A stretch of DNA of 64,000 nt from Salmonella enterica subsp. houtenae serovar Houten (GTDB lineage: Bacteria > Pseudomonadota > Gammaproteobacteria > Enterobacterales > Enterobacteriaceae): positions 3,782,001-3,846,000 of the forward strand of contig LS483478.1 of the NCBI GenBank assembly GCA_900478215.1. Reading direction: 5' to 3'. The translations under genes were made by a program, and so were the position numbers. Shown piece by piece: positions 56,356 through 64,000 of the stretch (positions are counted from its first letter, which is position 1; each line of letters opens with the position of its first letter). Below the pieces are notes generated by a model. It was not told the DNA's origin. It ran no database searches and worked only from the letters and a program-made list of their open reading frames with translations.

Positions 56356-56871
56356 ATGCACCAGGTTATCTCTGCGACCACCAATCCTGCCAAAATTCAG
56401 GCAATTCTACAGGCATTTGAAGAGATTTTCGGCGAAGGATCGTGCCATATTACGCCCGTCGCCGTCGAGAGCGGCGTGCCGGAGCAGCCCTTCGGAAGCG
56501 AGGAAACGCGTACTGGCGCACGAAATCGCATCGCGAATGCGCGTTTGCTGTATCCGGAAGCAGACTTTTGGGTCGCCATCGAAGCAGGCATTGATGATGA
56601 CAGCACTTTCAGTTGGGTGGTGATCGAAAACGTCGAACAGCGCGGCGAGGCGCGTTCCGCGACGCTGCCCCTGCCAGCCGTTATTCTGGAAAACGTGCGT
56701 GGCGGCGCGGCTCTCGGCCCGGTGATGTCCCGTTATACCGGTATTGACGAGATTGGCCGCAAAGAGGGCGCCATTGGCGTATTTACCGCCGGAAAATTAA
56801 CGCGCTCCAGCGTTTACCACCAGGCGGTGATCCTGGCGCTCAGCCCGTTTCATAACGCGATATACCGTTAA
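56356..56871 (+). CDS. yjjX: Inosine/xanthosine triphosphatase YjjX
   Basis: This 171-aa NTPase removes non-canonical purine triphosphates (ITP, XTP). It shows SATTNPAKIQAI at the N-terminus and FGSEETRTGARNRIANA. Divergent from gpmB, convergent with trpR. Confidence 0.94.
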   Translation: MHQVISATTNPAKIQAILQAFEEIFGEGSCHITPVAVESGVPEQPFGSEETRTGARNRIANARLLYPEADFWVAIEAGIDDDSTFSWVVIENVEQRGEARSATLPLPAVILENVRGGAALGPVMSRYTGIDEIGRKEGAIGVFTAGKLTRSSVYHQAVILALSPFHNAIYR

Positions 56872-56879
56872 CCAGGGCG

Positions 56880-56958
56880 TTATTGCCGGATGGTATTCGA
56901 CCTACGGTAAACGCCGTCTGTTGTCGGCCTGATAAGCGCAGCGCCATCAGGCGTTTTT
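56880..56958. repeat. REP element between yjjX and trpR
   Basis: ATTGCCGGATGGTATT with TAAACGCCGTC, and GGCCTGATAAGCGC with GCGCCATCAGGC, form two REP-like arms between convergent genes. The last one overlaps the trpR end. Confidence 0.65.
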
Positions 56959-57273
56959 CAGCAGTACATTCTCAAGCCAATGACGCAGTTCAACCGGCGC
57001 GGATTTCAGGCTGTTTGACCCCCGCGTGATGGTGGCGATGCCTGCCCCCAGCTCGGTTTTCAATTCGCGCTGGCTCATTTCGCCACGCAGCAACTCCTCA
57101 ATAATGCGCACGCGCGTTCCCAGCGCTTCACGCTCGTCCGGCGTAAGCATCAGTTGTAATAAAGGCAGATGCAGATCTTCTGCATATGCCCGGCGGAGTA
57201 ACTCCACAAAACGAAGCCACTCCTGATTACGTTGTTCGGCGATAGCCGATGAATAAGGGGAATGCTGGGTCAT
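56947..57273 (-). CDS. trpR: Trp repressor
   Basis: This 108-aa tryptophan-dependent repressor of trp, aroH and its own gene has the HTH in MSQRELKTELGAGIATITRGSNSL (about 66-89). Arg/Thr residues for Trp binding are present. The operator lies just upstream. Confidence 0.97.
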   Translation of the reverse strand: MTQHSPYSSAIAEQRNQEWLRFVELLRRAYAEDLHLPLLQLMLTPDEREALGTRVRIIEELLRGEMSQRELKTELGAGIATITRGSNSLKSAPVELRHWLENVLLKNA

Positions 57274-57285
57274 GTTATACCGCCG

Positions 57286-57309
57286 TTTGTACTGTTACAC
57301 GAGTACAAA
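57286..57309. promoter_or_regulatory. Trp operator upstream of trpR
   Basis: TTTGTACT (57286-57293) and AGTACAAA (57302-57309) form a dyad 13 bases before the trpR start. This fits the trp operator consensus with GTACT/AGTAC half-sites and indicates autoregulation. Confidence 0.85.
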
Positions 57310-57330
57310 TGATAACATAACCCGTCCGCA

Positions 57331-59268
57331 TTAATACCGTCGCTGCCACTCAGAATCACGCATTAAGGTCTCTTTCTGCCCCATAAAGTGGCGATAGTAA
57401 GCATCATAGGCCAGAACGTTTTTCACATAGCCGCGCGTTTCCGAAAAGGGAATGCTTTCGACAAACGCTACGGCATCGATACGCCCGGCGCTATTGCCAA
57501 GCCAGGTGCGTACTCGCCCCGGCCCGGCATTATACGCCGCAGAGGCGAGGATGCGGTTATTATCAAATTGCTGGTAGACATACTGCAAATAGCGGGTGCC
57601 GATGTTGATGTTAGTCTCCGGCTCCAGCAGTTGACCAGGACTGCGGTAGTTCGGGATCGAAAACATTTTCACCGTATGGGTGGCCGTTCCCGGCATAATC
57701 TGCATTAAGCCGCTGGCCCCCACCGGCGATTTTACTTTCGGGTTCCAGGCGCTCTCTTGGCGGGCAATCGCCATGGCATAACTTTGTGAGATATCTTTTC
57801 CGCGAATATAACGTGTAAAAAGATCGTTATACGCCAGCGGAAAACGCTCCTCCAGATGATCCCACAGTTTTCCGGCGATCGTCGCCTGTACGCTCAGATC
57901 CCACCAGTGCTGATTAAACGCATAGCGCGCCAACTGCGCCTGTTCGGATTTGGTACGGCTTTTTACCAGATTCGCCCATTCGCTGCGCGCCGTATTATCC
58001 AGGTTCCAGTACATCAGCTCACGCGCGCGCGCCATCTCCGGCCCCTGCGTCAGCGCGCTGTTTACGTTGGCGGGCGCTTTATCGATTTTAAGGGTGTACT
58101 CTTCGCCTAAACGCTGCGCCGCGACCATCGGATAAAAACCGCGCTTCTGCATTAAAGCATGAAGGATCTCTTTCGCTTCGGCGTCACGACCCCGCTCCAG
58201 CAATAAATCCGCCTGCCAGTAACGCCATTCGTCTTTCTCTTTCGCCTCCATCGGCAGCCGGGCAAGCCAGGTATTGAGACCGCGACGATCGCCCGTCCCC
58301 AACGCCATACGCACGCGCCGCTCGATAAGCGACGTCGATTGCGAGCGCATAATCGCGTCATCGCGCCATTTCGCCTGCGCATCGGTCACATCGTTGCTCA
58401 TCAGTCGCCAGGCGACGATATCGCGTAGCGCCTGCGTTTGTTCCTCATTAAGTTTCTGCGCCTGTACCAGCGATGGGATCATCAGACGCGCATTTTCCGC
58501 GTCCTGGCGTGCGACGCTGGCAAACGCGACTGCCGCCATCTGGCGGGTAAAATCGGTAGCGCCAGTGGTACGCGCGAAGGTCAACACGCTATTAGGGTCG
58601 TTGGCCAGGGTAATGATCGCTGAGGCGATCGTTTGATATTCCGCCGGCATCTGTCCGGCCAGCACCGTGACCAGACCGGTATTTCCGGCTTTCATCGCCA
58701 GCCGAATACGCTCCAGGTACGCCAGCGGGTCTTGCTTGCCGGAGGCTCGCCAGACGCTGAACAGCTTATCGCAGGCATTCGGCTGGCTTTTGCCGGTCAG
58801 CCAAAGGTCTTTCGCACCCTGCCAGGCCGCTTCCGTTTGCCCGGTGCTCCATTTCGCGTAGTAATAGTTACATTGCGCCTCCGTGGTGCCGGGCTTCTCC
58901 GGGCTAAACGCCAGCAAGCCGCGCCAGTCTTCCCGCCGCGCCAGCTCATTGACGAAGCGCGATTGCAACGTACGCGCAGGCGGCAATGTTGGATTAGCGC
59001 GCACAAAATTAGCGACGGCAATGGTGGGCTGATTCATGAGATCGTCAGTAATCTGGCGATACTCCAGATAAGGGTACAGCGGATAACCTTTCAGGCCTGG
59101 CATCATCTGCTCTACCACATCCATCTGGCGGTTGTCCCAGGCCTGCTTAATCTGCGCATAGCGGTTACGCTGCTCTTCCAGTGAGTCGGCCCGCGCGAGT
59201 TGGCAAAAGGTCAGCAGACATACGCTGGCGGCGATAAGACGCCAGGCAAATGGTTTGGCTCTATCCAC
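57331..59268 (-). CDS. slt: Soluble lytic murein transglycosylase Slt70
   Basis: This 645-aa periplasmic enzyme cuts peptidoglycan to 1,6-anhydromuropeptides. The start is GTG 59268 with AGGAAG five bases upstream, giving the exact family length. Signal peptide to about ARA-DS (residue 28). A helical superhelix domain precedes the C-terminal catalytic domain, with Glu in ARQESAWNP (about 505) and GASGLMQIMPGTA. Confidence 0.97.
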   Translation of the reverse strand: MDRAKPFAWRLIAASVCLLTFCQLARADSLEEQRNRYAQIKQAWDNRQMDVVEQMMPGLKGYPLYPYLEYRQITDDLMNQPTIAVANFVRANPTLPPARTLQSRFVNELARREDWRGLLAFSPEKPGTTEAQCNYYYAKWSTGQTEAAWQGAKDLWLTGKSQPNACDKLFSVWRASGKQDPLAYLERIRLAMKAGNTGLVTVLAGQMPAEYQTIASAIITLANDPNSVLTFARTTGATDFTRQMAAVAFASVARQDAENARLMIPSLVQAQKLNEEQTQALRDIVAWRLMSNDVTDAQAKWRDDAIMRSQSTSLIERRVRMALGTGDRRGLNTWLARLPMEAKEKDEWRYWQADLLLERGRDAEAKEILHALMQKRGFYPMVAAQRLGEEYTLKIDKAPANVNSALTQGPEMARARELMYWNLDNTARSEWANLVKSRTKSEQAQLARYAFNQHWWDLSVQATIAGKLWDHLEERFPLAYNDLFTRYIRGKDISQSYAMAIARQESAWNPKVKSPVGASGLMQIMPGTATHTVKMFSIPNYRSPGQLLEPETNINIGTRYLQYVYQQFDNNRILASAAYNAGPGRVRTWLGNSAGRIDAVAFVESIPFSETRGYVKNVLAYDAYYRHFMGQKETLMRDSEWQRRY

Positions 59269-59476
59269 AAGCACTTCCTCAATTGTTATCCAATGCAGCA
59301 TCATGCCGCGTAATGAATTTATGCTAACCAGTCATAGCCATTTGCGCCACGTTACGGACACTTTTTTACTTTTATTGCGAGTGCGATCTGCTGGCTGGGC
59401 TTAGGCAGGGAAAAAGGCTACACTTCGCCTTTGAAATCTATTCACCATCACGATAAACATAGAGGCGAAGTCCAAC

Positions 59477-61144
59477 GTGGCTCAATTCGTTTATACCATG
59501 CATCGTGTCGGCAAAGTGGTTCCGCCGAAACGTCATATTCTGAAAAACATCTCGCTGAGCTTCTTCCCTGGCGCCAAAATTGGCGTGCTGGGCCTTAACG
59601 GCGCCGGTAAGTCTACCCTGCTGCGCATCATGGCTGGTCTCGATACCGATATTGAGGGCGAAGCGCGCCCACAGCCAGGCATTAAGATTGGCTACCTGCC
59701 GCAGGAACCTCAGCTAAACCCTGAACACACGGTACGCGAGTCGATTGAAGAGGCGGTTTCTGACGTGGTTAACGCCCTCAAACGTCTGGATGAAGTGTAT
59801 GCACTGTACGCCGATCCGGATGCCGACTTTGACAAGCTGGCGGCAGAGCAAGGCCGGCTTGAAGAGATTATCCAGGCGCACGACGGTCATAACCTGAACG
59901 TGCAGCTTGAGCGCGCCGCTGACGCACTGCGACTGCCGGATTGGGATGCCAAAGTCGAAAAACTGTCCGGTGGCGAGCGCCGCCGCGTGGCGCTGTGCCG
60001 TCTGCTGCTGGAAAAACCAGACATGCTACTGCTTGACGAACCAACCAACCACCTGGATGCGGAATCCGTGGCATGGCTGGAACGCTTCCTGCACGACTTC
60101 GAAGGTACCGTTGTGGCGATTACCCACGACCGTTACTTCCTTGATAACGTCGCCGGCTGGATCCTGGAGCTCGACCGCGGCGAAGGTATTCCGTGGGAAG
60201 GTAACTACTCGTCCTGGCTGGAGCAGAAAGATCAGCGTCTGGCGCAGGAAGCCTCTCAGGAAGCGGCGCGCCGCAAATCCATTGAGAAAGAGCTGGAGTG
60301 GGTTCGTCAGGGCGCGAAAGGCCGTCAGTCGAAAGGCAAGGCGCGCCTGGCTCGCTTTGAGGAGCTGAACAACGTTGAGTATCAAAAGCGTAACGAAACC
60401 AACGAACTGTTTATTCCACCTGGACCGCGCCTGGGCGATAAAGTCATTGAAGTCAGTAACTTGCGTAAGTCTTACGGCGATCGCATACTGATCGATGACC
60501 TGAGCTTCTCCGTACCGAAAGGCGCTATCGTCGGGATCATCGGGCCGAACGGCGCGGGTAAATCGACCCTGTTTCGCATGATGTCCGGCCAGGAGCAGCC
60601 TGATAGCGGCACCATTACGCTGGGTGAAACCGTCAAGCTGGCCTCGGTCGATCAGTTCCGCGACGCGATGGACAACAGCAAAACCGTCTGGGAAGAAGTG
60701 TCCGGCGGGTTGGATATCATGAAGATCGGCAACACCGAAATGCCAAGCCGCGCTTATGTCGGCCGCTTCAACTTCAAAGGCGTCGATCAGGGCAAACGCG
60801 TTGGCGAGCTGTCCGGCGGTGAGCGCGGTCGTCTGCATCTGGCGAAGCTGCTACAGGTGGGCGGCAACGTCCTGCTGCTCGACGAACCGACCAACGACCT
60901 GGATATCGAAACCCTGCGCGCGCTGGAAAACGCCCTGCTGGAGTTCCCGGGCTGCGCGATGGTGATCTCGCACGACCGTTGGTTCCTTGACCGTATCGCC
61001 ACCCACATTCTGGATTATCAGGATGAAGGTAAGGTGGAATTCTTCGAAGGTAACTTTACCGAGTACGAAGAGTACAAGAAACGCACGCTGGGCGCCGAGG
61101 CGCTGGAGCCGAAGCGTATCAAGTACAAGCGTATTGCCAAATAA
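59477..61144 (+). CDS. ettA: Energy-dependent translational throttle protein EttA
   Basis: This 555-aa ABC-F protein binds the ribosomal E site and gates the first peptide bond according to ADP/ATP. It starts at GTG 59477 after AGAGGCGAAG. Two ABC domains have Walker A GLNGAGKST and GPNGAGKST, LSGGERRR and LSGGERGR, and DEPTN. The P-site interaction linker lies between them. It has no membrane part. Confidence 0.97.
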   Translation: MAQFVYTMHRVGKVVPPKRHILKNISLSFFPGAKIGVLGLNGAGKSTLLRIMAGLDTDIEGEARPQPGIKIGYLPQEPQLNPEHTVRESIEEAVSDVVNALKRLDEVYALYADPDADFDKLAAEQGRLEEIIQAHDGHNLNVQLERAADALRLPDWDAKVEKLSGGERRRVALCRLLLEKPDMLLLDEPTNHLDAESVAWLERFLHDFEGTVVAITHDRYFLDNVAGWILELDRGEGIPWEGNYSSWLEQKDQRLAQEASQEAARRKSIEKELEWVRQGAKGRQSKGKARLARFEELNNVEYQKRNETNELFIPPGPRLGDKVIEVSNLRKSYGDRILIDDLSFSVPKGAIVGIIGPNGAGKSTLFRMMSGQEQPDSGTITLGETVKLASVDQFRDAMDNSKTVWEEVSGGLDIMKIGNTEMPSRAYVGRFNFKGVDQGKRVGELSGGERGRLHLAKLLQVGGNVLLLDEPTNDLDIETLRALENALLEFPGCAMVISHDRWFLDRIATHILDYQDEGKVEFFEGNFTEYEEYKKRTLGAEALEPKRIKYKRIAK

Positions 61145-61149
61145 AAGCC

Positions 61150-61222
61150 TGAATGCCGGGTGGCGCTTGCGCCTACCCGGCCTACGCCCAGGCCCAATAA
61201 GCGCAAGCGCCATCGGGCAAAA
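61150..61222. repeat. REP/BIME element between ettA and nadR
   Basis: ATGCCGGGTGGCGC with GCCTACCCGGC, and AAGCGCAAGCGCCATCGGGC, form inverted repeats between convergent genes. They may also stop transcription. Confidence 0.75.
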
Positions 61223-61226
61223 AAGT

Positions 61227-62459
61227 TTATCCCTGTTCGCCCATCATCTCTTTCACCAGCTCCACGCAGCGCAAGAAGCGGCCATCGTAATCAGCCTCTT
61301 TAACGTGAACAAACTCGATGTTGTTCTCTTTCAGCATCTCGACCAACAGGCTCTGGAACGCTTTGCGATCCACTGAACTGCCCAGGCTTCGCAGCCCGTC
61401 AGCTACCCACGGCGTATTGTTCTCCAGCAAAATCACCAGGTCGAAGCGATACTCGTCAATCAACGCCTGGACAAACGGATGCTCGCGTCCTTCGTATTTT
61501 TTGCAAAATGCCTGCGTGGTGACGAAATCGGTATCGATAAACGCCACTTTATTCGCATATTTCACTGCAAAATCAATATATTGTGCATGACCCAGCGCGA
61601 TCTTATCGTAGTCAGAATACTGTAATGCCATCTCATCGCCGCCCAGATGCGAAAAGACATAGTCGCGGCCATATTCCCAGGCGCTGGTGGTATTAAAAAT
61701 ATTGGCGAGCTTATTGACCAGCGTAGACTTGCCGCTTGATTCCCCACCCAGAATAGCGACGGTACGCACGAAAAACGGCTTCACTTCGGTAGGAATATAT
61801 TCCCAGTAACGAAACGGATTTTCGCGGATTTGCGCTCCGCTGATATTCATAAACGTGCGTTTAGGATCGACCAGCACCGTCTCAATCCCTAAATGCTCAA
61901 GGTACTGCGGCGCATCAGCCTCTTCAGAAGTGTAGATCCAGCTCGGCTGTATTCCCTTCTCTGCCATAAACGCTTTAATGCCGTTGCTCCAGACGTCCCA
62001 GCCATGCGGATAAGGCTCCATCCCCTCTTCATTAAAGGCGTGGATACGAATATTTTTTTGGTATTTGAAGGTTTGCAGCAACCAGCGCAGGCGATCCGAC
62101 ACGGTGGGCTGCTGCGACATGGCGCTATCCTCAAACAGTCCGCGATCGCGCGTATCGTCATATCCCATAATGATGTGCAACTCATCCACCTGGCTACAGG
62201 CGCGCTGGATCAAATAGATGTGTCCGGTATGCAATGGATAAAATTTACCGAACACCACGCCAATGTTTTTCTGCTGGCGGGGAAATTCCAGCCCCAGAAA
62301 ACGGTGTAGCGCCTCCAGTTTTTGCGCGCTGGGACTTTTGATTTTGGCGTTAAGTAACTGACTCAGATACCCCTTGGTCATACCGCTGGCGTCAGCCACC
62401 TGTTGCAGGGTGCAACCTTGCTGCTTAATCGCGGTTTTGAGATAGTCGAACGATGACAC
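61227..62459 (-). CDS. nadR: NadR: NAD repressor / NMN adenylyltransferase / ribosylnicotinamide kinase
   Basis: This 410-aa trifunctional protein has an N-terminal HTH (about 10-50, LQQVADASGMTKGYLSQLL) that represses NAD synthesis genes. The central adenylyltransferase has GKFYPLHTGHIYLI (about 70-83). The C-terminal kinase has the Walker A GGESSGKST (about 237-245). Downstream of radA on the same strand, with 88 bases between. Confidence 0.97.
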   Translation of the reverse strand: MSSFDYLKTAIKQQGCTLQQVADASGMTKGYLSQLLNAKIKSPSAQKLEALHRFLGLEFPRQQKNIGVVFGKFYPLHTGHIYLIQRACSQVDELHIIMGYDDTRDRGLFEDSAMSQQPTVSDRLRWLLQTFKYQKNIRIHAFNEEGMEPYPHGWDVWSNGIKAFMAEKGIQPSWIYTSEEADAPQYLEHLGIETVLVDPKRTFMNISGAQIRENPFRYWEYIPTEVKPFFVRTVAILGGESSGKSTLVNKLANIFNTTSAWEYGRDYVFSHLGGDEMALQYSDYDKIALGHAQYIDFAVKYANKVAFIDTDFVTTQAFCKKYEGREHPFVQALIDEYRFDLVILLENNTPWVADGLRSLGSSVDRKAFQSLLVEMLKENNIEFVHVKEADYDGRFLRCVELVKEMMGEQG

Positions 62460-62547
62460 AAGAGCCTCCTGCTGAAAAAGATCGTAGGCCAGGTAAGACG
62501 CCCGGCAACGCTACGCCTGGTGACCTACATCAAACACATACAGATTA

Positions 62548-63930
62548 TTATAAGTCGTCAAAAACGCTTAGCGCATCTGCAAGCTTTTTAACGCCGAACA
62601 CCTGCATTCCTTCCGGCGGCTTTTTCGGTACGTTGGCGGCAGGCACAATCGCCCGACGAAAGCCGTGTTTCGCCGCCTCGGAAATACGTTCCTGGCCGCT
62701 CGGCACCGGACGGATCTCGCCAGCCAGCCCCACTTCGCCAAACACGACCAGATCCTGCGGCAACGGCCTGTCACGCAGGCTGGAGACCATCGCCAGCAGT
62801 AAAGCCAGATCCGCGCTGGTCTCGGTAACTTTCACGCCGCCGACCACGTTGACGAAGACGTCCTGATCCGACATTTGCAGGCCGCCGTGTCGGTGCAGCA
62901 CCGCCAGCAGGATCGCCAGACGGTTTTGTTCCAGACCGACCGCCACACGCCTCGGGTTCGCCATCATTGAGTGATCGACCAGCGCCTGAATCTCCACCAA
63001 CAGCGGTCGCGTGCCTTCCCAGACCACCATCACTGAACTGCCGGAAGTCACTTCATCGCCGCGACTTAAAAAGATCGCGGACGGGTTACTCACTTCGCGT
63101 AGCCCCTGTTCGGTCATGGCGAAAACGCCCAGCTCATTGACTGCGCCAAAGCGGTTTTTGTGGCTGCGCAGAGTACGGAAACGAGAATCGGCGTCGCCGT
63201 CCAGCAACACAGAGCAGTCGATACAGTGTTCCAAAACTTTCGGCCCTGCCAACGAACCGTCTTTGGTGACATGGCCGACCATCACGATCGCCACGCCGCG
63301 CGTCTTGGCGAAACGCGTCAGGTAGGCTGCCGTTTCGCGAACCTGAGCGACGCTGCCCGGCGACGACTGAATATCCGCCATATGCATGACCTGGATGGAG
63401 TCAATAACCATTAGCTTCGGCTGCTCTTCTTCCGCAATCAGGCAGATCTGCTCAATGCTGGTTTCGGACAGCATGTTCAAATTCGCCGTCGGCAGGCCGA
63501 GACGGTGCGCGCGCATCGCCACCTGCTGAAGCGACTCTTCGCCGGTGACGTAGAGCGTTTTCATCTGCTCGGCGAGCTTGCACAGGGTTTGCAGCAGCAA
63601 TGTTGATTTGCCCGCGCCGGGATTACCGCCAATAAGAATAGCGCTGCCGGGCACCACGCCGCCGCCCAGCACGCGGTCAAATTCTTTGAAACCAGTAGAA
63701 AAACGCGGTAGCGCTTCAAGACTGATGTCGGACAGTTTCTGAACTTTTGATACACCCGCACTACCGGCGTATCCGCTCAGGCGTTCGTTACGAGCGACAG
63801 TAGGCGATGCGGCGACACGCACTTCCGTGATGGTGTTCCAGGCGTGACAGGCGCTGCACTGCCCCTGCCAGCGTGGGTAATCGGCGCCGCATTCATTACA
63901 GACAAAGGCGCGTTTGGGAGCTTTCGCCAC
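62548..63930 (-). CDS. radA: DNA repair protein RadA
   Basis: This 460-aa recombination helicase extends branch migration with RecA. It has an N-terminal zinc finger (CNECGADYPRWQGQCSAC), Walker A GNPGAGKSTLLL (about 97-108) and the KNRFG motif (about 258). The C-terminal Lon-like domain is at about 290-460. It follows serB by about 40 bases. Confidence 0.97.
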   Translation of the reverse strand: MAKAPKRAFVCNECGADYPRWQGQCSACHAWNTITEVRVAASPTVARNERLSGYAGSAGVSKVQKLSDISLEALPRFSTGFKEFDRVLGGGVVPGSAILIGGNPGAGKSTLLLQTLCKLAEQMKTLYVTGEESLQQVAMRAHRLGLPTANLNMLSETSIEQICLIAEEEQPKLMVIDSIQVMHMADIQSSPGSVAQVRETAAYLTRFAKTRGVAIVMVGHVTKDGSLAGPKVLEHCIDCSVLLDGDADSRFRTLRSHKNRFGAVNELGVFAMTEQGLREVSNPSAIFLSRGDEVTSGSSVMVVWEGTRPLLVEIQALVDHSMMANPRRVAVGLEQNRLAILLAVLHRHGGLQMSDQDVFVNVVGGVKVTETSADLALLLAMVSSLRDRPLPQDLVVFGEVGLAGEIRPVPSGQERISEAAKHGFRRAIVPAANVPKKPPEGMQVFGVKKLADALSVFDDL

Positions 63931-63972
63931 GGTATACCTCTTTCGTTAACACGTCGCCATCCGGCAATGTTA

Positions 63973-64000
63973 TTATTTCTGATTCATGCTGCCGGAGAGA
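63973..64000 (-). CDS. serB: Phosphoserine phosphatase SerB, last codons
   Basis: The minus strand at the right edge reads LSGSMNQK and stop (TAA 63973-63975), matching the C-terminus of SerB. It is the gene upstream of radA in the conserved order serB-radA-nadR. Only eight codons are visible. Confidence 0.75.

Noticed and set aside
1..64000. CRISPR arrays or toxin-antitoxin pairs
   Set aside because: No regularly spaced direct repeats and no recognisable toxin or antitoxin genes were seen.

Overview
The window is a chromosomal segment of an enteric bacterium, and gene content and order point to Salmonella enterica. The core genes follow the Escherichia/Salmonella backbone from the end of serB through radA, nadR, ettA, slt, trpR, yjjX, gpmB, rob, creA, arcA, yjtD, thrLABC, yaaA, yaaJ, talB, mog, satP, yaaW, yaaI, dnaKJ, nhaAR, rpsT, ribF, ileS and lspA to the start of fkpB. 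The Sth-type fimbrial operon between arcA and creA and the sulfatase/chitinase island between dnaJ and nhaA are Salmonella features. No tRNA, rRNA, CRISPR array, integrase or insertion sequence was seen.

Bases 1-7435 hold the fkpB/lspA/ileS/ribF operon, rpsT, nhaR and nhaA. Bases 7.6-29.1 kb are an accessory island. Its left part has two leaderless arylsulfate sulfotransferases, a Cys-type periplasmic sulfatase with its radical-SAM maturase, a zinc-ribbon protein of unknown function, a Tsx/OmpK-like channel and a secreted 5'-nucleotidase. This looks like a set for handling sulfated aromatics or glycans and nucleotides outside the cytoplasm. The middle is a fimbrial locus in ruins, probably bcf: a Crp-like regulator, a bcfA remnant fused to what looks like the end of bcfG, a bcfH-like fragment, and a small pilin-like gene with two internal stops. 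The right part has a leaderless GH18 chitinase, a frameshifted neighbour, a GH108 muramidase and a LydA-like holin, which together resemble a type 10 (holin/muramidase) secretion system. Three small ToxR-like regulators, each a winged-helix domain with a C-terminal membrane anchor, and two paralogous LysR regulators are spread through the island.

Bases 29.3-44.9 kb are core housekeeping genes: the dnaKJ chaperones with a heat-shock promoter, yaaI, yaaW, satP, mog, talB, yaaJ, yaaA, and the threonine operon with its leader peptide and attenuator. Bases 45.3-53.8 kb hold yjjY divergent from arcA, then a pilin-like small gene, a second Crp-like regulator and the intact five-gene chaperone-usher operon sthABCDE.

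Bases 53.8-64 kb return to the core. A deleted, frameshifted creB remnant lies next to creA, and creC and creD are absent. Loss of creBCD and decay of bcf are the main lineage-specific degradations. The strongest leads are the candidate chitinase export system, the two leaderless sulfotransferases, the membrane-anchored regulator family, and the fimbrial and cre deletions.
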